Source: Nitrososphaerota archaeon (GTDB lineage Archaea > Thermoproteota > Nitrososphaeria > Nitrososphaerales > Gagatemarchaeaceae). Taken from it: a stretch of DNA of 12,753 nucleotides. The notes beneath the pieces are model-generated. The model did not search any database, was not told the DNA's origin, and was given only the letters and a program-made list of their open reading frames with translations. This document shows positions 1 through 6,646 of this stretch, piece by piece. Location of the stretch: positions 1 to 12,753 of the forward strand of contig VBPQ01000106.1 of NCBI GenBank assembly GCA_005877185.1. Reading direction: 5' to 3'. The first letter of the stretch is position 1; every line of letters starts with the position of its first letter. The translations under genes and the position numbers were made by a program.

Positions 1-1714
1 TGAGCGGAGCGCCGTTTGTATCTTGTGTGTTGACTGTCAGTTGCGATGTCCCACCACCGGATGAAGTTGTCGTCGTCGTGACGGTGGTGGTCGTACTCGA
101 ACTGGTCGTACTGCTTGCGGTCGTCGTGGTGGAAGTTGAGGTGGAGATAGTTGTCGTGAAGGTTGTCGTAGCCGTCGTTGTACTCGTCGTGCTGGTTGTG
201 ATTGGCGTCCCGCAATTCAAGACGGCCGTCAGGGAGGTGTCCGAGGTCGGGGTGATGCTTCTCTGGTTGTTTGTGCTCCCCGTGTCCAGCCAGTAGTCAA
301 AGGGACACGACCCGTAACCGTCGACCTCCACGATGTACGTCACCCCGTTGTTGAGGGTGTAGGTGGCGGGGGTGTATCCCCTGGCTAGCTTCTTCCCGTT
401 CAGGAACACTTCCGAGTAGTATCCTGCGAGGGGCGTGCCGTTGAGATCCTGTGTGCTGACCGTAAGTTTCGACGTGCCACCGCTGGTTGTGGCCGTAGTT
501 GCCGTGGATGTGACTGTGGTTGAGCTGCTCGTCGCTGCAGTGGTGGTGGCGCTAGTGGTCGTAGGAGTTGTTGTCGTGACAGTCGTTGTCGTTGTCGCGG
601 TGCTCGTGGTCGATGTGGAGGGCGTTGTGCTACTCGAAGTCGAGGTCGTCGACGAAGTCGTTGCCGAGGTCGTTGAAGTGGCAGTGGTGGTAGTAGTAGT
701 GATGGTGGAGGTGGTGCTCACAGTCGTCATTGTAGAAGAAGTAGCTGACGAAGTCGTCGTGGACGTGGTGCCCACCTGGTACACATCGCCGCCCCAGATG
801 GCACCTGCTCCTCCGGTCGTCGCCACCAGGTTGTGGGCGGTATCGTAAACTTGGACGTAGCCGGTGATCGGCAGGTGATAGCGGCCTACGTCGAGCGAGG
901 CGACGCCCCCTGATCCGACGGTCGCGCTAGCGAGGACGTTACTTTTAGAGTCGACGACCTGAGCCGTATCGCCTGGTGGTGCGCCCTGAACTTGGACGCC
1001 GTCATTCGTCGTCGCGTAGTAGTCATCATACTTGCCCCAAAGCATCGCGCCCGAATAGGAGGTCTGTACCTCCAGAAAGGCGAGGAAGGGTGACTGCATG
1101 TTAAGGCTCATGGTATTGCTCGAGACCACTAGTACTCCGTCTATGTAGACCTTCAGGAGGTTCTGTCCGTTTGTTATGATGGTGCAGTCGCGGGTGAGTG
1201 GCGTGCTGTTTACCGGGGATGTCCAGAGTATAGTCTCCGTCGTTATCTGGTTTTGGTTCCCCTGTGCGAAGGAGACCACCCAATAGTACTGGCCGGGATC
1301 CACCTCAGCGTAGCAGGTGACGTAGTTGACGACGGGCGCAGAAGTCTGAACGTAAAGGCCGGTATTGAAGCTCCTGCTAGGGATGTTTGTAAAGGGGAGT
1401 GTGAGAACAGCATGGAAGAGCTGGGCGCTTGTCCTCGGCGAGAGCGCATAGAATCCAGCGTATTTGCCGTTGGTGGCCGCCTTCACCCCTATGTACAGAC
1501 CGCTCGAGTTTTCGTTATACTTGTAAGGGGCGTTCTGCGCGACCGCATCGCCGTAAAATGTCCAGTACGCCGTATTCCCCGTTGTAAGCGAGTCCCGGGC
1601 TACGAGACCGGATTGAACTTCGGATATTGACTGGAGAGCCCCGTTCGCCGGCAGTACCTGAAAGACGATTGGAAGCGCGAGAAGAAGAACTCCAAGAAAG
1701 GCGAGGCCCTTCAA
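1..1714 (-). CDS. Secreted modular surface protein with Ser/Thr-rich linkers (3' partial)
   Basis: The minus-strand frame is open for 571 codons from a TTG at 1714 to the window edge, where the gene continues. Residues 1-27 form a signal peptide (Lys-2, hydrophobic core, ending near LPANG). Residues 28-315 are a beta-rich, aromatic- and Asn-rich globular region; an early part could be a LamG/concanavalin-type jelly roll, but this is a guess from composition. Residues about 316-411 are a nearly pure Thr/Ser linker. Residues about 412-503 form a compact module starting GGTSKLTVSTQDLNGTPLAG with Cys near both halves. A second Thr/Ser linker covers about 504-552, and a second copy of the module starts near 553 (GGGTSQLTVNTQDTNGAPL). 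Such modular proteins with glycosylatable linkers are typical of archaeal cell-surface proteins. TTG is chosen because no ATG lies in frame before the signal peptide and a TATA-like box sits 31-38 nt upstream. Substrate or ligand is unknown. Confidence 0.82.
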   Translation of the reverse strand, partial: MKGLAFLGVLLLALPIVFQVLPANGALQSISEVQSGLVARDSLTTGNTAYWTFYGDAVAQNAPYKYNENSSGLYIGVKAATNGKYAGFYALSPRTSAQLFHAVLTLPFTNIPSRSFNTGLYVQTSAPVVNYVTCYAEVDPGQYYWVVSFAQGNQNQITTETILWTSPVNSTPLTRDCTIITNGQNLLKVYIDGVLVVSSNTMSLNMQSPFLAFLEVQTSYSGAMLWGKYDDYYATTNDGVQVQGAPPGDTAQVVDSKSNVLASATVGSGGVASLDVGRYHLPITGYVQVYDTAHNLVATTGGAGAIWGGDVYQVGTTSTTTSSATSSTMTTVSTTSTITTTTTTATSTTSATTSSTTSTSSSTTPSTSTTSTATTTTTVTTTTPTTTSATTTAATSSSTTVTSTATTATTSGGTSKLTVSTQDLNGTPLAGYYSEVFLNGKKLARGYTPATYTLNNGVTYIVEVDGYGSCPFDYWLDTGSTNNQRSITPTSDTSLTAVLNCGTPITTSTTSTTTATTTFTTTISTSTSTTTTASSTTSSSTTTTVTTTTTSSGGGTSQLTVNTQDTNGAPL

Positions 1715-1744
1715 GACATATACAGCGGAACTTCGGTTGCGCGT

Positions 1745-1752
1745 CTTATATG
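1745..1752 (-). promoter_or_regulatory. TATA-like box of the left surface gene
   Basis: On the minus strand this reads CATATAAG-like sequence, with its centre about 34 nt before the TTG at 1714. At archaeal spacing the transcript would begin only a few bases before the start codon, so the mRNA would be almost leaderless. Confidence 0.5.
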
Positions 1753-1884
1753 GAAGACCATCAAAATTTCCAGAAGACCCTTACGGTGAAATCACAGGTA
1801 GAAAGATTATTCATCTTACTCGAAATACATATTCGGAGTCCACAACTCTTTACTTCGCACGACGTGGAGTAAGGTTGCTCGAAA

Positions 1885-2898
1885 TTGGGGAAGTCTGCAG
1901 CCGCCCTGGGTCTTCTTCTAGTCTTGTATATCGTCACCTCAGCTTACCTGGGGGCCCTGACGACCGAACCTCAGGCGAGAGGGATGGGCTTCGGGGCACC
2001 GGCGCCGGCGAACGAGAGTGGAGGAGGCGACCGCACTCAGGTCTTCCCCGAGGGCCCTCAAGAGGCTATCTCGGCACCCGGAGGTCCCTCAGGGGACCCT
2101 ACGGTCACCATCATGACAAACCTGCCAGGGGTCTCCGCAACGGTCGACGGAGCGAACCTCCTCCTCCCCAAAACCTTCAACTGGACTGCCGGGTCTCAGC
2201 ACACCGTCTCTGTTCTCAACGTTACATCCCCGGCGGCGGACACGAGGGAGACGTTCTTGGGATGGACGGGCTACGCAGCCTCGGCGAGCCCCGAGCTATC
2301 TTTCGTCGTCAACGGCGACGGACAGCTGACCGCGAACTACGTAAAACAACGCGCGACCCTTCTCGGCCCGAGAGGGCAAGTCTCAGTCCCCGTGAGCGGT
2401 CAGGTCTGGCTGGACGCAAATTCGAACTACTCGCTTGTGGGGGTGACCTGGTCCAACATTACTGTGGGGCCGGCCGTCCAGTCGTACACGACGCTGGTCA
2501 CCAAAGACTCGACAACCTCATACAAGATTCCGCTCACGATCTACAGGGATACGATCAAGGTCACCGATATCTTCGGCCTTCCGTTCAGGGGCGCGAGTGT
2601 GACGATAACCGGCGCAAACGGCAGCGAGACCTCGCGGCTAACGGACAGCAAGGGGGTCGTCTCCGTCGAGCTGCCCCTCGGTACCTACTCAGCCGATGTC
2701 CTGTATTTCGGCGTCCGTGTCTCCTCGCGAGATAGCTCTCTCGGTTCGCACAACGTGGATGTTTCGCTCCCCCTGAACTATCCGACCATCCTGGCCCTCG
2801 TAGTATCACTCGGGACGTACGGGGACTATCTGGCCCGGGGAGGGATGAAGAGGCGGCAGCAAGACGCAGAACCCTTTCTTACCCCGGAATCCTCTTAG
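1885..2898 (+). CDS. Membrane-anchored extracellular protein with InlB-type and CnaB/peptidase-regulatory-like domains
   Basis: A 337-residue protein. Residues 5-25 are a signal/anchor helix, 30-71 a Pro/Gly-rich spacer, about 72-155 a beta module ending with FLGWTGYAAS and GQLTANYVKQ, the pattern of Listeria-Bacteroides/InlB-like repeats. About 225-298 is a carboxypeptidase-regulatory/CnaB-like beta-sandwich (VTDIFGLPFRGASVTITGANG followed by DSKGVVSVELPLGTY-type strand). A hydrophobic segment near 299-316 and a basic tail (KRRQQ) suggest a C-terminal membrane anchor, so most of the chain is outside the cell. TTG at 1885 is the only start between the in-frame TAA at 1870 and the signal helix; a TTTACTT element about 30 nt upstream could be its TATA box. 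It is divergent from the other surface gene and probably functions at the envelope; ligand unknown. Confidence 0.8.
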   Translation: MGKSAAALGLLLVLYIVTSAYLGALTTEPQARGMGFGAPAPANESGGGDRTQVFPEGPQEAISAPGGPSGDPTVTIMTNLPGVSATVDGANLLLPKTFNWTAGSQHTVSVLNVTSPAADTRETFLGWTGYAASASPELSFVVNGDGQLTANYVKQRATLLGPRGQVSVPVSGQVWLDANSNYSLVGVTWSNITVGPAVQSYTTLVTKDSTTSYKIPLTIYRDTIKVTDIFGLPFRGASVTITGANGSETSRLTDSKGVVSVELPLGTYSADVLYFGVRVSSRDSSLGSHNVDVSLPLNYPTILALVVSLGTYGDYLARGGMKRRQQDAEPFLTPESS

Positions 2899-3025
2899 CT
2901 GACGCCCGGTATGGTCGAGGGTCCCGCGCGCACCCCCTCCCACGCTCGCTCCCCCTCTGTCCCGTACCACGGAAGTTTGCCGGTTTCCAGAAATTGGCTC
3001 GGATTCCCCTCGGGATAGGATAAGA

Positions 3026-3034
3026 TTTCATAAA
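3026..3034 (+). promoter_or_regulatory. TATA-like box of the small membrane protein gene
   Basis: TTTCATAAA centred 30 nt before the ATG at 3060, giving an essentially leaderless transcript. It supports the 3060 start over the out-of-frame ATG at 3053. Confidence 0.45.
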
Positions 3035-3059
3035 TGCCTAGGACGGCATCCCATGGGTC

Positions 3060-3533
3060 ATGGGACACCTGAAACACGTCGCCGACCTGGCCTTCGCCGT
3101 CGTGCTCCTCTACGTCTCATTCTGGGTCTACGAGCTCTCGAATTTTATCGCTTATTCCTTGGCAGGTTTTAGCCCGACCATCTCGATAGCGGGCTTCTTT
3201 CCCTCCGGCGTCGCAGCCGTTGTCGGGCAGGGGACTCTCCTGGTGAAAATCCTTCAAGTCCTCATGGCGTGCACTGTCCCAATCGCGGTTCTCCTTGTGG
3301 CCAGAGTGGTTCACCTTCCCGCCGTGGCCTTGGCGTCGATAACAATTTTGAGCGTCTTCATTGCTAGCTTCTACTGGGAGTTTCTCTCATCAGACCCGGG
3401 TGCTCCGTTGGAGCTTCACACGATCGCCTTCGCGGCGGTTGCAGCCCTCTCCCAGTACATGATTCTGAAGGTTACAAAGACCTCCCACTTGTTCGGGGAT
3501 TCGCACGTCAGCGAAACCCACACGCCACATTAG
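3060..3533 (+). CDS. Four-to-five-helix membrane protein, possibly a degenerate site-2-protease-like fold
   Basis: A 157-residue, strongly hydrophobic protein with membrane segments near residues 8-35, 41-54, 62-87, 90-112 and 119-136, and a short polar His-rich tail (SETHTPH). The first segment ends with WVYELSNFIAYSLAGFSP. This resembles the M50/site-2-protease signature in which HELGH is followed by an Ala-rich helix, but both metal-binding His are replaced (Y24, N28), while Glu-25 and Leu-26 are retained. If the resemblance is real, the protein cannot use zinc in that way and would be an inactive relative. No other family is recognised. The 3' end of this gene recurs at 3590-3695 and 4456-4540 as decayed copies. 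Confidence 0.65.
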   Translation: MGHLKHVADLAFAVVLLYVSFWVYELSNFIAYSLAGFSPTISIAGFFPSGVAAVVGQGTLLVKILQVLMACTVPIAVLLVARVVHLPAVALASITILSVFIASFYWEFLSSDPGAPLELHTIAFAAVAALSQYMILKVTKTSHLFGDSHVSETHTPH

Positions 3534-3536
3534 TTC
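3415..3536 (+). repeat. Repeat copy 1: 3' end of the membrane protein gene
   Basis: Intact reference copy, encoding LHTIAFAAVAALSQYMILKV and the tail to the stop codon, plus a few bases past it (tagttcgc). Copies 2 and 3 are compared with it. Confidence 0.75.
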
Positions 3537-3589
3537 GCCTGAGCCGCGCCGTCGCCAGGCTCTATCACCATTGGTTGGACCTCTAGCAG

Positions 3590-3695
3590 TGGCGTTGCTG
3601 CCCTCTCTCGATACTCGTTCCTGAAGGTTACAAAGGCGTCTCATCTGTTCAACGAGACGCACGTCTCCTAGACGCACGTCGCACAGTAGTTCGCG
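3590..3695 (+). repeat. Repeat copy 2: decayed duplicate of the membrane-gene 3' end
   Basis: Aligns with 3430-3537 at roughly three quarters identity by eye. In the matching frame it still reads VAALSRYSFLKVTKASHLFN then ETHVS, then a TAG where copy 1 has Glu, then THVAQ and a second TAG. The similarity continues past the stop (tagttcgc). The upstream part of the gene is absent, so this is a 3'-end remnant, not a functional gene. Confidence 0.75.
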
Positions 3696-3734
3696 CTACC
3701 CTGAGTAATCAGAACCAGCAACGCGCATGTAAAG

Positions 3735-3742
3735 CTTATAAG
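3735..3742 (+). promoter_or_regulatory. TATA-like box of VapBC module 1
   Basis: CTTATAAG centred about 37 nt before the vapB ATG, predicting initiation near 3765 and a leader of about 10 nt. Confidence 0.55.
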
Positions 3743-3758
3743 TAAAGAAACCTTTACT
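3741..3758 (+). promoter_or_regulatory. Inverted repeat, likely VapB operator of module 1
   Basis: AGTAAAG-aaac-CTTTACT, a perfect 7-bp dyad with a 4-nt spacer, placed between the TATA box and the predicted transcription start. AbrB-type antitoxins bind such dyads, so autorepression by the VapB or VapBC complex is the natural inference. Confidence 0.6.
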
Positions 3759-3775
3759 CATCAGTAAGAAGACAA

Positions 3776-4012
3776 ATGTCGGAGATCGGTGTTTCGTCTG
3801 TAAGTGAAAAAGGCCAAGTCACGATTCCGAAGGAGATGAGAGACATCCTAGGGTTGAAGGCGGGGGACAAGGTAGTCTTTATCGACCAGAACGATCAGTT
3901 CGTGATGCGGAAAGCTAGGACCGGGAAGCTCTCTCAGACCCTAGAAAACCAGAAACCATGGAAGGCAGAGGCATTGGAGTTCCAAAGAAAGATCAGAAAA
4001 GAATGGGATTGA
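3776..4012 (+). CDS. vapB: VapB antitoxin, AbrB/SpoVT type (module 1)
   Basis: A 78-residue protein. Residues 5-48 carry the swapped-hairpin AbrB signature SEKGQVTIPKEMRDILGLKA followed by GDKVVFI and a short last strand. This is the dimeric DNA-binding half. Residues about 50-78 (Trp, Arg/Lys-rich) are the flexible tail that usually wraps around the toxin and blocks its active site. The ATG at 3776 follows a TATA box and a dyad operator. The stop overlaps the start of the toxin gene by 10 bases, so the two are translated as one operon. Confidence 0.9.
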   Translation: MSEIGVSSVSEKGQVTIPKEMRDILGLKAGDKVVFIDQNDQFVMRKARTGKLSQTLENQKPWKAEALEFQRKIRKEWD

Positions 4013-4455
4013 ACGTCGCCATCGACACCAATGTTTTCATTGGCGTAAAGAACAAAGATTCCTCGTACAGTTTCTCGAAGGTAGTCCTCGACTGGATCGA
4101 TGAAGGTCGAGTGAAAGGGATAGTCTCCACGGTAGTCATTGCAGAGATGTGCGCCGGGTATTACGAAACGAAAGAATTGAGGGAGAAGGACGATTTCCTC
4201 ACGCACCTTCTGTCGTCTCCGAATTATGAGGTAGTCGAGGTTTCGGCGGGCGTGGCCGATGAAGCTGGGCGTATTCGAGCAGTCACGGGGCTCAGACTCC
4301 CAGATGCTTTGGTTGTGGCCTCGGGTCTCAAGCGACGAGGAAAGCACCTGGTTTCGAACGACGTTTCGCTCAAGAGAGCCAACGAGTTCATCAACGTCTT
4401 GACACCCAGAGAATTCGTGGAAGAGCTTCAGGCGCAAAAGGGACAAGGCGCTTAA
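4003..4455 (+). CDS. vapC: VapC toxin, PIN-domain ribonuclease (module 1)
   Basis: A 150-residue PIN protein, predicted to cut RNA (tRNA or rRNA in characterised relatives) with Mg2+ or Mn2+ held by four acidic residues. All four are visible: Asp-8 in VAIDTNVFIG, Glu-48 in VVIAEMCAG, Asp-101 in LRLPDALVVASG and Asp-120 in LVSND. The ATG at 4003 is preferred over the upstream in-frame ATG at 3958 because PIN domains start only a few residues before the first Asp and because it gives the usual short overlap with vapB. Length is normal and the gene appears intact. Its stop codon abuts repeat copy 3. Confidence 0.92.
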   Translation: MGLNVAIDTNVFIGVKNKDSSYSFSKVVLDWIDEGRVKGIVSTVVIAEMCAGYYETKELREKDDFLTHLLSSPNYEVVEVSAGVADEAGRIRAVTGLRLPDALVVASGLKRRGKHLVSNDVSLKRANEFINVLTPREFVEELQAQKGQGA

Positions 4456-4540
4456 CTTCATACAATCGCCTTCGCGGCTGTTGCCGCCATCTCCCAATAC
4501 TTGACTCAAGGTTACCAAGGGCGTAAGACTCCTTCAGCTA
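4456..4540 (+). repeat. Repeat copy 3: decayed duplicate of the membrane-gene 3' end
   Basis: Starts directly after the vapC TAA and matches 3414-3500. It reads LHTIAFAAVAAISQYL, then after a shift of frame LKVTKGVRLLQL, before similarity fades. It differs from copy 2 in keeping the LHTIAF part. No start or upstream coding sequence accompanies it. Confidence 0.72.
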
Positions 4541-4589
4541 GAACGACGTCTTTTCCGGCGCACTGGTAGCTCTAGGCGCTACAACCCTT

Positions 4590-4974
4590 CTACAGCTTTC
4601 TCAGGAATCCGCGATCCTTCGCTCTGTTGAAGAGCTCATCTTCAGCGGTAACATCCTCAATCCCCATCAGCTCTCCGACCGATAGGTAACAGGAGTCATA
4701 CGTGGTGATCCCGTATTTGAACGCCAACTCTGAGGATCTCCGGACCACCTCTTTGCTTGGTACGAGGAGACCGAGTTGAAGGTCAAAGAGGTCATCCAGG
4801 GCCTTCGCTGTGACAGAAGGATCGGAAGCATGGCTTAAACCTGATTGCGTTCCCGACCTCGTATGGAATCAGATCGGGCGCGACGAGCGTTCTCTTTCCA
4901 TCGACGCGTTGGTTTCTCAGTGGAAGGGCACCGTCGGTCCCTCCTCCATTGAGAACTACCTTACCGCGACGCGT
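4590..4974 (-). pseudogene. Broken VapC toxin (module 2)
   Basis: PIN-domain fragments lie in two minus-strand frames. The upstream part reads KVVLN, then a short unrelated stretch, then RTLVAPDLIPYEVGNAIRFK (Glu of the second PIN motif present). The next part, one frame over, reads ALDDLFDLQLGLLVPSKEVV, then YGITTYDSCYLSVGELMGIE and VTAEDELFNRA, ending LRKL at 4590. The switch sits at 4832-4833, where one extra base in AAGCCATG would account for it. The first catalytic position is Asn instead of Asp (KVVLN for KVVLD), about 15-20 residues of the N-terminal helix are missing, and there is no ATG, GTG or TTG between the antitoxin stop and the PIN sequence. It follows the antitoxin gene directly. 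A sequencing error could explain the frameshift alone but not the other lesions. Confidence 0.8.
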
Positions 4975-5238
4975 CTACGACCGTCTCCTTTTGTCTCTCT
5001 CCTGGCGGATTTCAGTCGTCCCTGACCATTCTCCCTTATGCCCGAGTCGGAGTCTGTCTATGTCTTTGGCCGCTTCGAGCATTCGCTCTCGGTCGCGTAT
5101 CCTGACTTCCCTCTTGGACGCAACCCACATCCTAAACGCCTCGGTGGCCGCGTCGCCGACCCTTGTTCCACTTCTCACCGCCTCCGCTTTCAGGTTTCTG
5201 AACGCGCCCTCGTCGACGTCTTTGATGCTCACACCCAT
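4975..5238 (-). CDS. VapB-type antitoxin (module 2), partner toxin broken
   Basis: An 87-residue protein starting MGVSIKDVDEGAFRNLKAEA, a short beta-strand followed by helices, as in archaeal ribbon-helix-helix-like VapB antitoxins. Residues 1-45 are the likely DNA-binding dimer. The second half (AAKDIDRLRLGHKG then WSGTTEIRQERDKRRRS) matches the toxin-binding tail common to this family, in which an EWSG-type motif precedes a basic end. The ATG at 5238 is the first start. It is intact although the downstream toxin is not, so it survives as a solitary antitoxin. Confidence 0.8.
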   Translation of the reverse strand: MGVSIKDVDEGAFRNLKAEAVRSGTRVGDAATEAFRMWVASKREVRIRDRERMLEAAKDIDRLRLGHKGEWSGTTEIRQERDKRRRS

Positions 5239-5351
5239 GATGAAACCTAATCATTCCAACCACAAAAACTGTTCAAACAAGTTGACGCCTCGCTGTAGCA
5301 GGTCCGTGCTCGGAATCTGAGAGAGCGGTAATCAGAAACTAAGACGCCTGG

Positions 5352-5483
5352 CTACCTGAGCGCAGCCTTGAAGATTTCCTTTGCGTGCCCCTCGCAGACG
5401 CCATCCATGACCGAGCCCGAGCAGGTGGTAATCTCTGCGAAGAAGCAATACTCAGTTTGCCGCTGTACCGCTGAAGCTTGCAT
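5352..5483 (-). CDS. Small Cys/His protein, possible zinc-binding, 43 residues
   Basis: The ATG at 5483 directly abuts the TAG of the upstream zinc-finger/helix gene, so the pair would be translationally coupled. Cys-13, Cys-21, Cys-30 and His-33 (VCEGHAKEIFKAAL at the C terminus) could form a single metal site of C-x7-C-x8-C-x2-H type, followed by a short helix. No family is recognised. Evidence for coding is the position, the ATG and the Cys/His spacing; it is too short for composition to decide. Confidence 0.42.
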   Translation of the reverse strand: MQASAVQRQTEYCFFAEITTCSGSVMDGVCEGHAKEIFKAALR

Positions 5484-5820
5484 CTAGATCACCTTCTCGT
5501 CTCTCTCGGCTCGGGGGCGAGGCGTTGCGGGCTCACTCGATGCGGGTGAGGGTTTTTCGGCTTCGCTCGACTGCTTCCATTCGTTGAGCAGCTCGTCGTA
5601 CTCCTTCAGGACGCTTCTGACAAAGAGGGGGTGGACTCGGAGCGAGATCACGATGCTGTACGGGTCCGTCCCTCCCCGCCACATCTCCAGCACCCTTGCC
5701 TACGGGGAGAAGCTTCTGATGGGCCTGGCGGACGTGTCCCCCCAGCTTCCTTCCTTCATCGAAATGCCTGCCGCAGTATTGACACGTGTATTTCTGCTTA
5801 TCTAGCTGGGAAGATTCCAA
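5484..5820 (-). pseudogene. C2H2 zinc-finger/helical DNA-binding protein with a frameshift
   Basis: From a TTG at 5820 the protein begins with a classic C2H2 finger, residues 11-35: YTCQYCGRHFDEGRKLGGHV then RQAHQK (Cys-13, Cys-16, His-29, His-34 approximately). After LLPVG the frame becomes low-complexity, while the next frame over continues as RVLEMWRGGTDPYSIVISLR then HPLFVRSVLKEYDELLNEW, a helix-turn-helix-like segment, and an acidic/Pro-rich tail to TAG at 5484. Joining the two needs the loss of one base near 5694-5700; an in-frame TAG at 5704 region prevents the downstream frame from extending further up. The joined protein of about 110 residues would resemble small regulators of archaeal viruses and plasmids. 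Alternatives are two overlapping proteins or a sequencing error. Confidence 0.65.
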
Positions 5821-5852
5821 TTACGTGCCGAGCTAAGCTAGCTGGAGTGTCC

Positions 5853-5860
5853 TAAATAAA
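5853..5860 (-). promoter_or_regulatory. TATA-like box of the zinc-finger gene
   Basis: Reads TTTATTTA on the minus strand, centred about 37 nt before the TTG at 5820, predicting a leader of about 10 nt. Confidence 0.5.
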
Positions 5861-6017
5861 CTGGGAGGGTGAAGAATTCGGTCAGGTCGTGTCAGCTAGA
5901 GTTATCTAACTATGACAGGATATTCCACAAAGAATTCTCCTTTGAGGCACATGAAAGCGAACCCACTCCACCGCATTTTTCGAGTCTTCATAGGCGGAGA
6001 GGCAATTGCTTAATTAG

Positions 6018-6347
6018 ATGCCAAGCGACGATTCAAGCGTGGCCTCCGAAACAACTGCGCAAACGGCCCCCTCGAACCCTCCGATGGCGCAACAGCAGAT
6101 TGCTCGCAGAGGCAGGACGGAAATCATGGCAAGCCTCCTAGAGGCGGCGAAGGAGGCGAAGAGCCGGACCCATCTGATGTACGCTTCAGAGCTCGACTCG
6201 AGGGGCCTGAAGAAGTACTTGAGCTTCCTGATATCGAAGAACTTCGTGGAGCTGCAGAGCCGCAGCACAACCAGATACAGAATAACCACGAAGGGTCTAG
6301 AATTTCTAGAAACCCACAGAAAGCTCGAGTCGCTGCAGAGCGTCTAG
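6018..6347 (+). CDS. ArnR1-like winged-helix transcription regulator
   Basis: A 109-residue protein. Residues 1-27 are a Ser/Thr/Gln-rich flexible tail. Residues about 30-100 are a winged helix of the archaeal ArnR1/HTH_45 type: RRGRTEIMASLLEAA (helix 1), RTHLMYASELDSRGLKKYLS (helix 2 and recognition helix), FLISKNFVE, then the wing TTRYRITTKGLEFLE and a final helix for dimerisation. It is paralogous to the protein at 6753-7067 (shared RT-x-LY/MY-x-A-x-L and YRIT-x-x-G-x-x-FL). It converges on the minus-strand winged-helix gene, and the two stop codons interlock in a CTAG at 6344-6347. Target genes are unknown. Confidence 0.85.
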   Translation: MPSDDSSVASETTAQTAPSNPPMAQQQIARRGRTEIMASLLEAAKEAKSRTHLMYASELDSRGLKKYLSFLISKNFVELQSRSTTRYRITTKGLEFLETHRKLESLQSV

Positions 6348-6544
6348 AGTTCCCTCAGGAGGGAGCGGAACTGTGAATCTATCCGCACGTATTCGCCTAG
6401 CTTGGCGGCAAACCCATACTTCACAAGGAAATTCATCACCCGGTCGAGTTCCTTCAGCGTCAGCTTCGTACGCTCTGCGAGCTCGCGCGCGTGGTGGGGT
6501 TCGCCGTCCTCGAGAACCTCTAGAATGGAGTCGGGAGGGCGCAT
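6344..6544 (-). CDS. Small winged-helix protein, MarR/TrmB-like, 66 residues
   Basis: The whole protein is a minimal winged helix: ILEVLEDGEPHHARELAERT (helix 1, turn, helix 2), LTLKELDRVMNFLVKYGFA (recognition helix and following helix) and a short wing KLGEYVRIDSQF. There are no ligand or dimer domains beyond this. The ATG at 6544 has a GGGGGAG purine tract about 9 nt upstream and a TATA-like box at 6574-6581. It is divergent from the winged-helix gene at 6753 and convergent with the one at 6018. Confidence 0.78.
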   Translation of the reverse strand: MRPPDSILEVLEDGEPHHARELAERTKLTLKELDRVMNFLVKYGFAAKLGEYVRIDSQFRSLLREL

Positions 6545-6573
6545 CTTGGCTCACTCCCCCATCTCCGGTGTGA

Positions 6574-6581
6574 TTATTATA
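6574..6581 (-). promoter_or_regulatory. TATA-like box of the 66-residue winged-helix gene
   Basis: Reads TATAATAA on the minus strand, 34 nt before the ATG at 6544. Confidence 0.5.
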
Positions 6582-6646
6582 CACGATGAAACACTCATAG
6601 TGATGTTCTATAGAATTAGTAAATACGCGAAATCGTCGGCAGAGAC

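Noticed and set aside
27..848. Val-rich plus-strand frames at 27-296 and 435-848
   Set aside because: They are the antisense of the Thr/Ser linkers and modules of the minus-strand surface gene, which has one continuous frame, a signal peptide and repeated modules.
1737..2735. Long plus-strand frame rich in Arg, Gly and Pro
   Set aside because: It overlaps the surface-protein gene at 1885 in another frame and has GC-rich shadow composition with no domain.
5869..6141. Plus-strand frame upstream of the first winged-helix gene
   Set aside because: It overlaps that gene in another frame, is rich in Arg, Pro and Ser, and has no motif.
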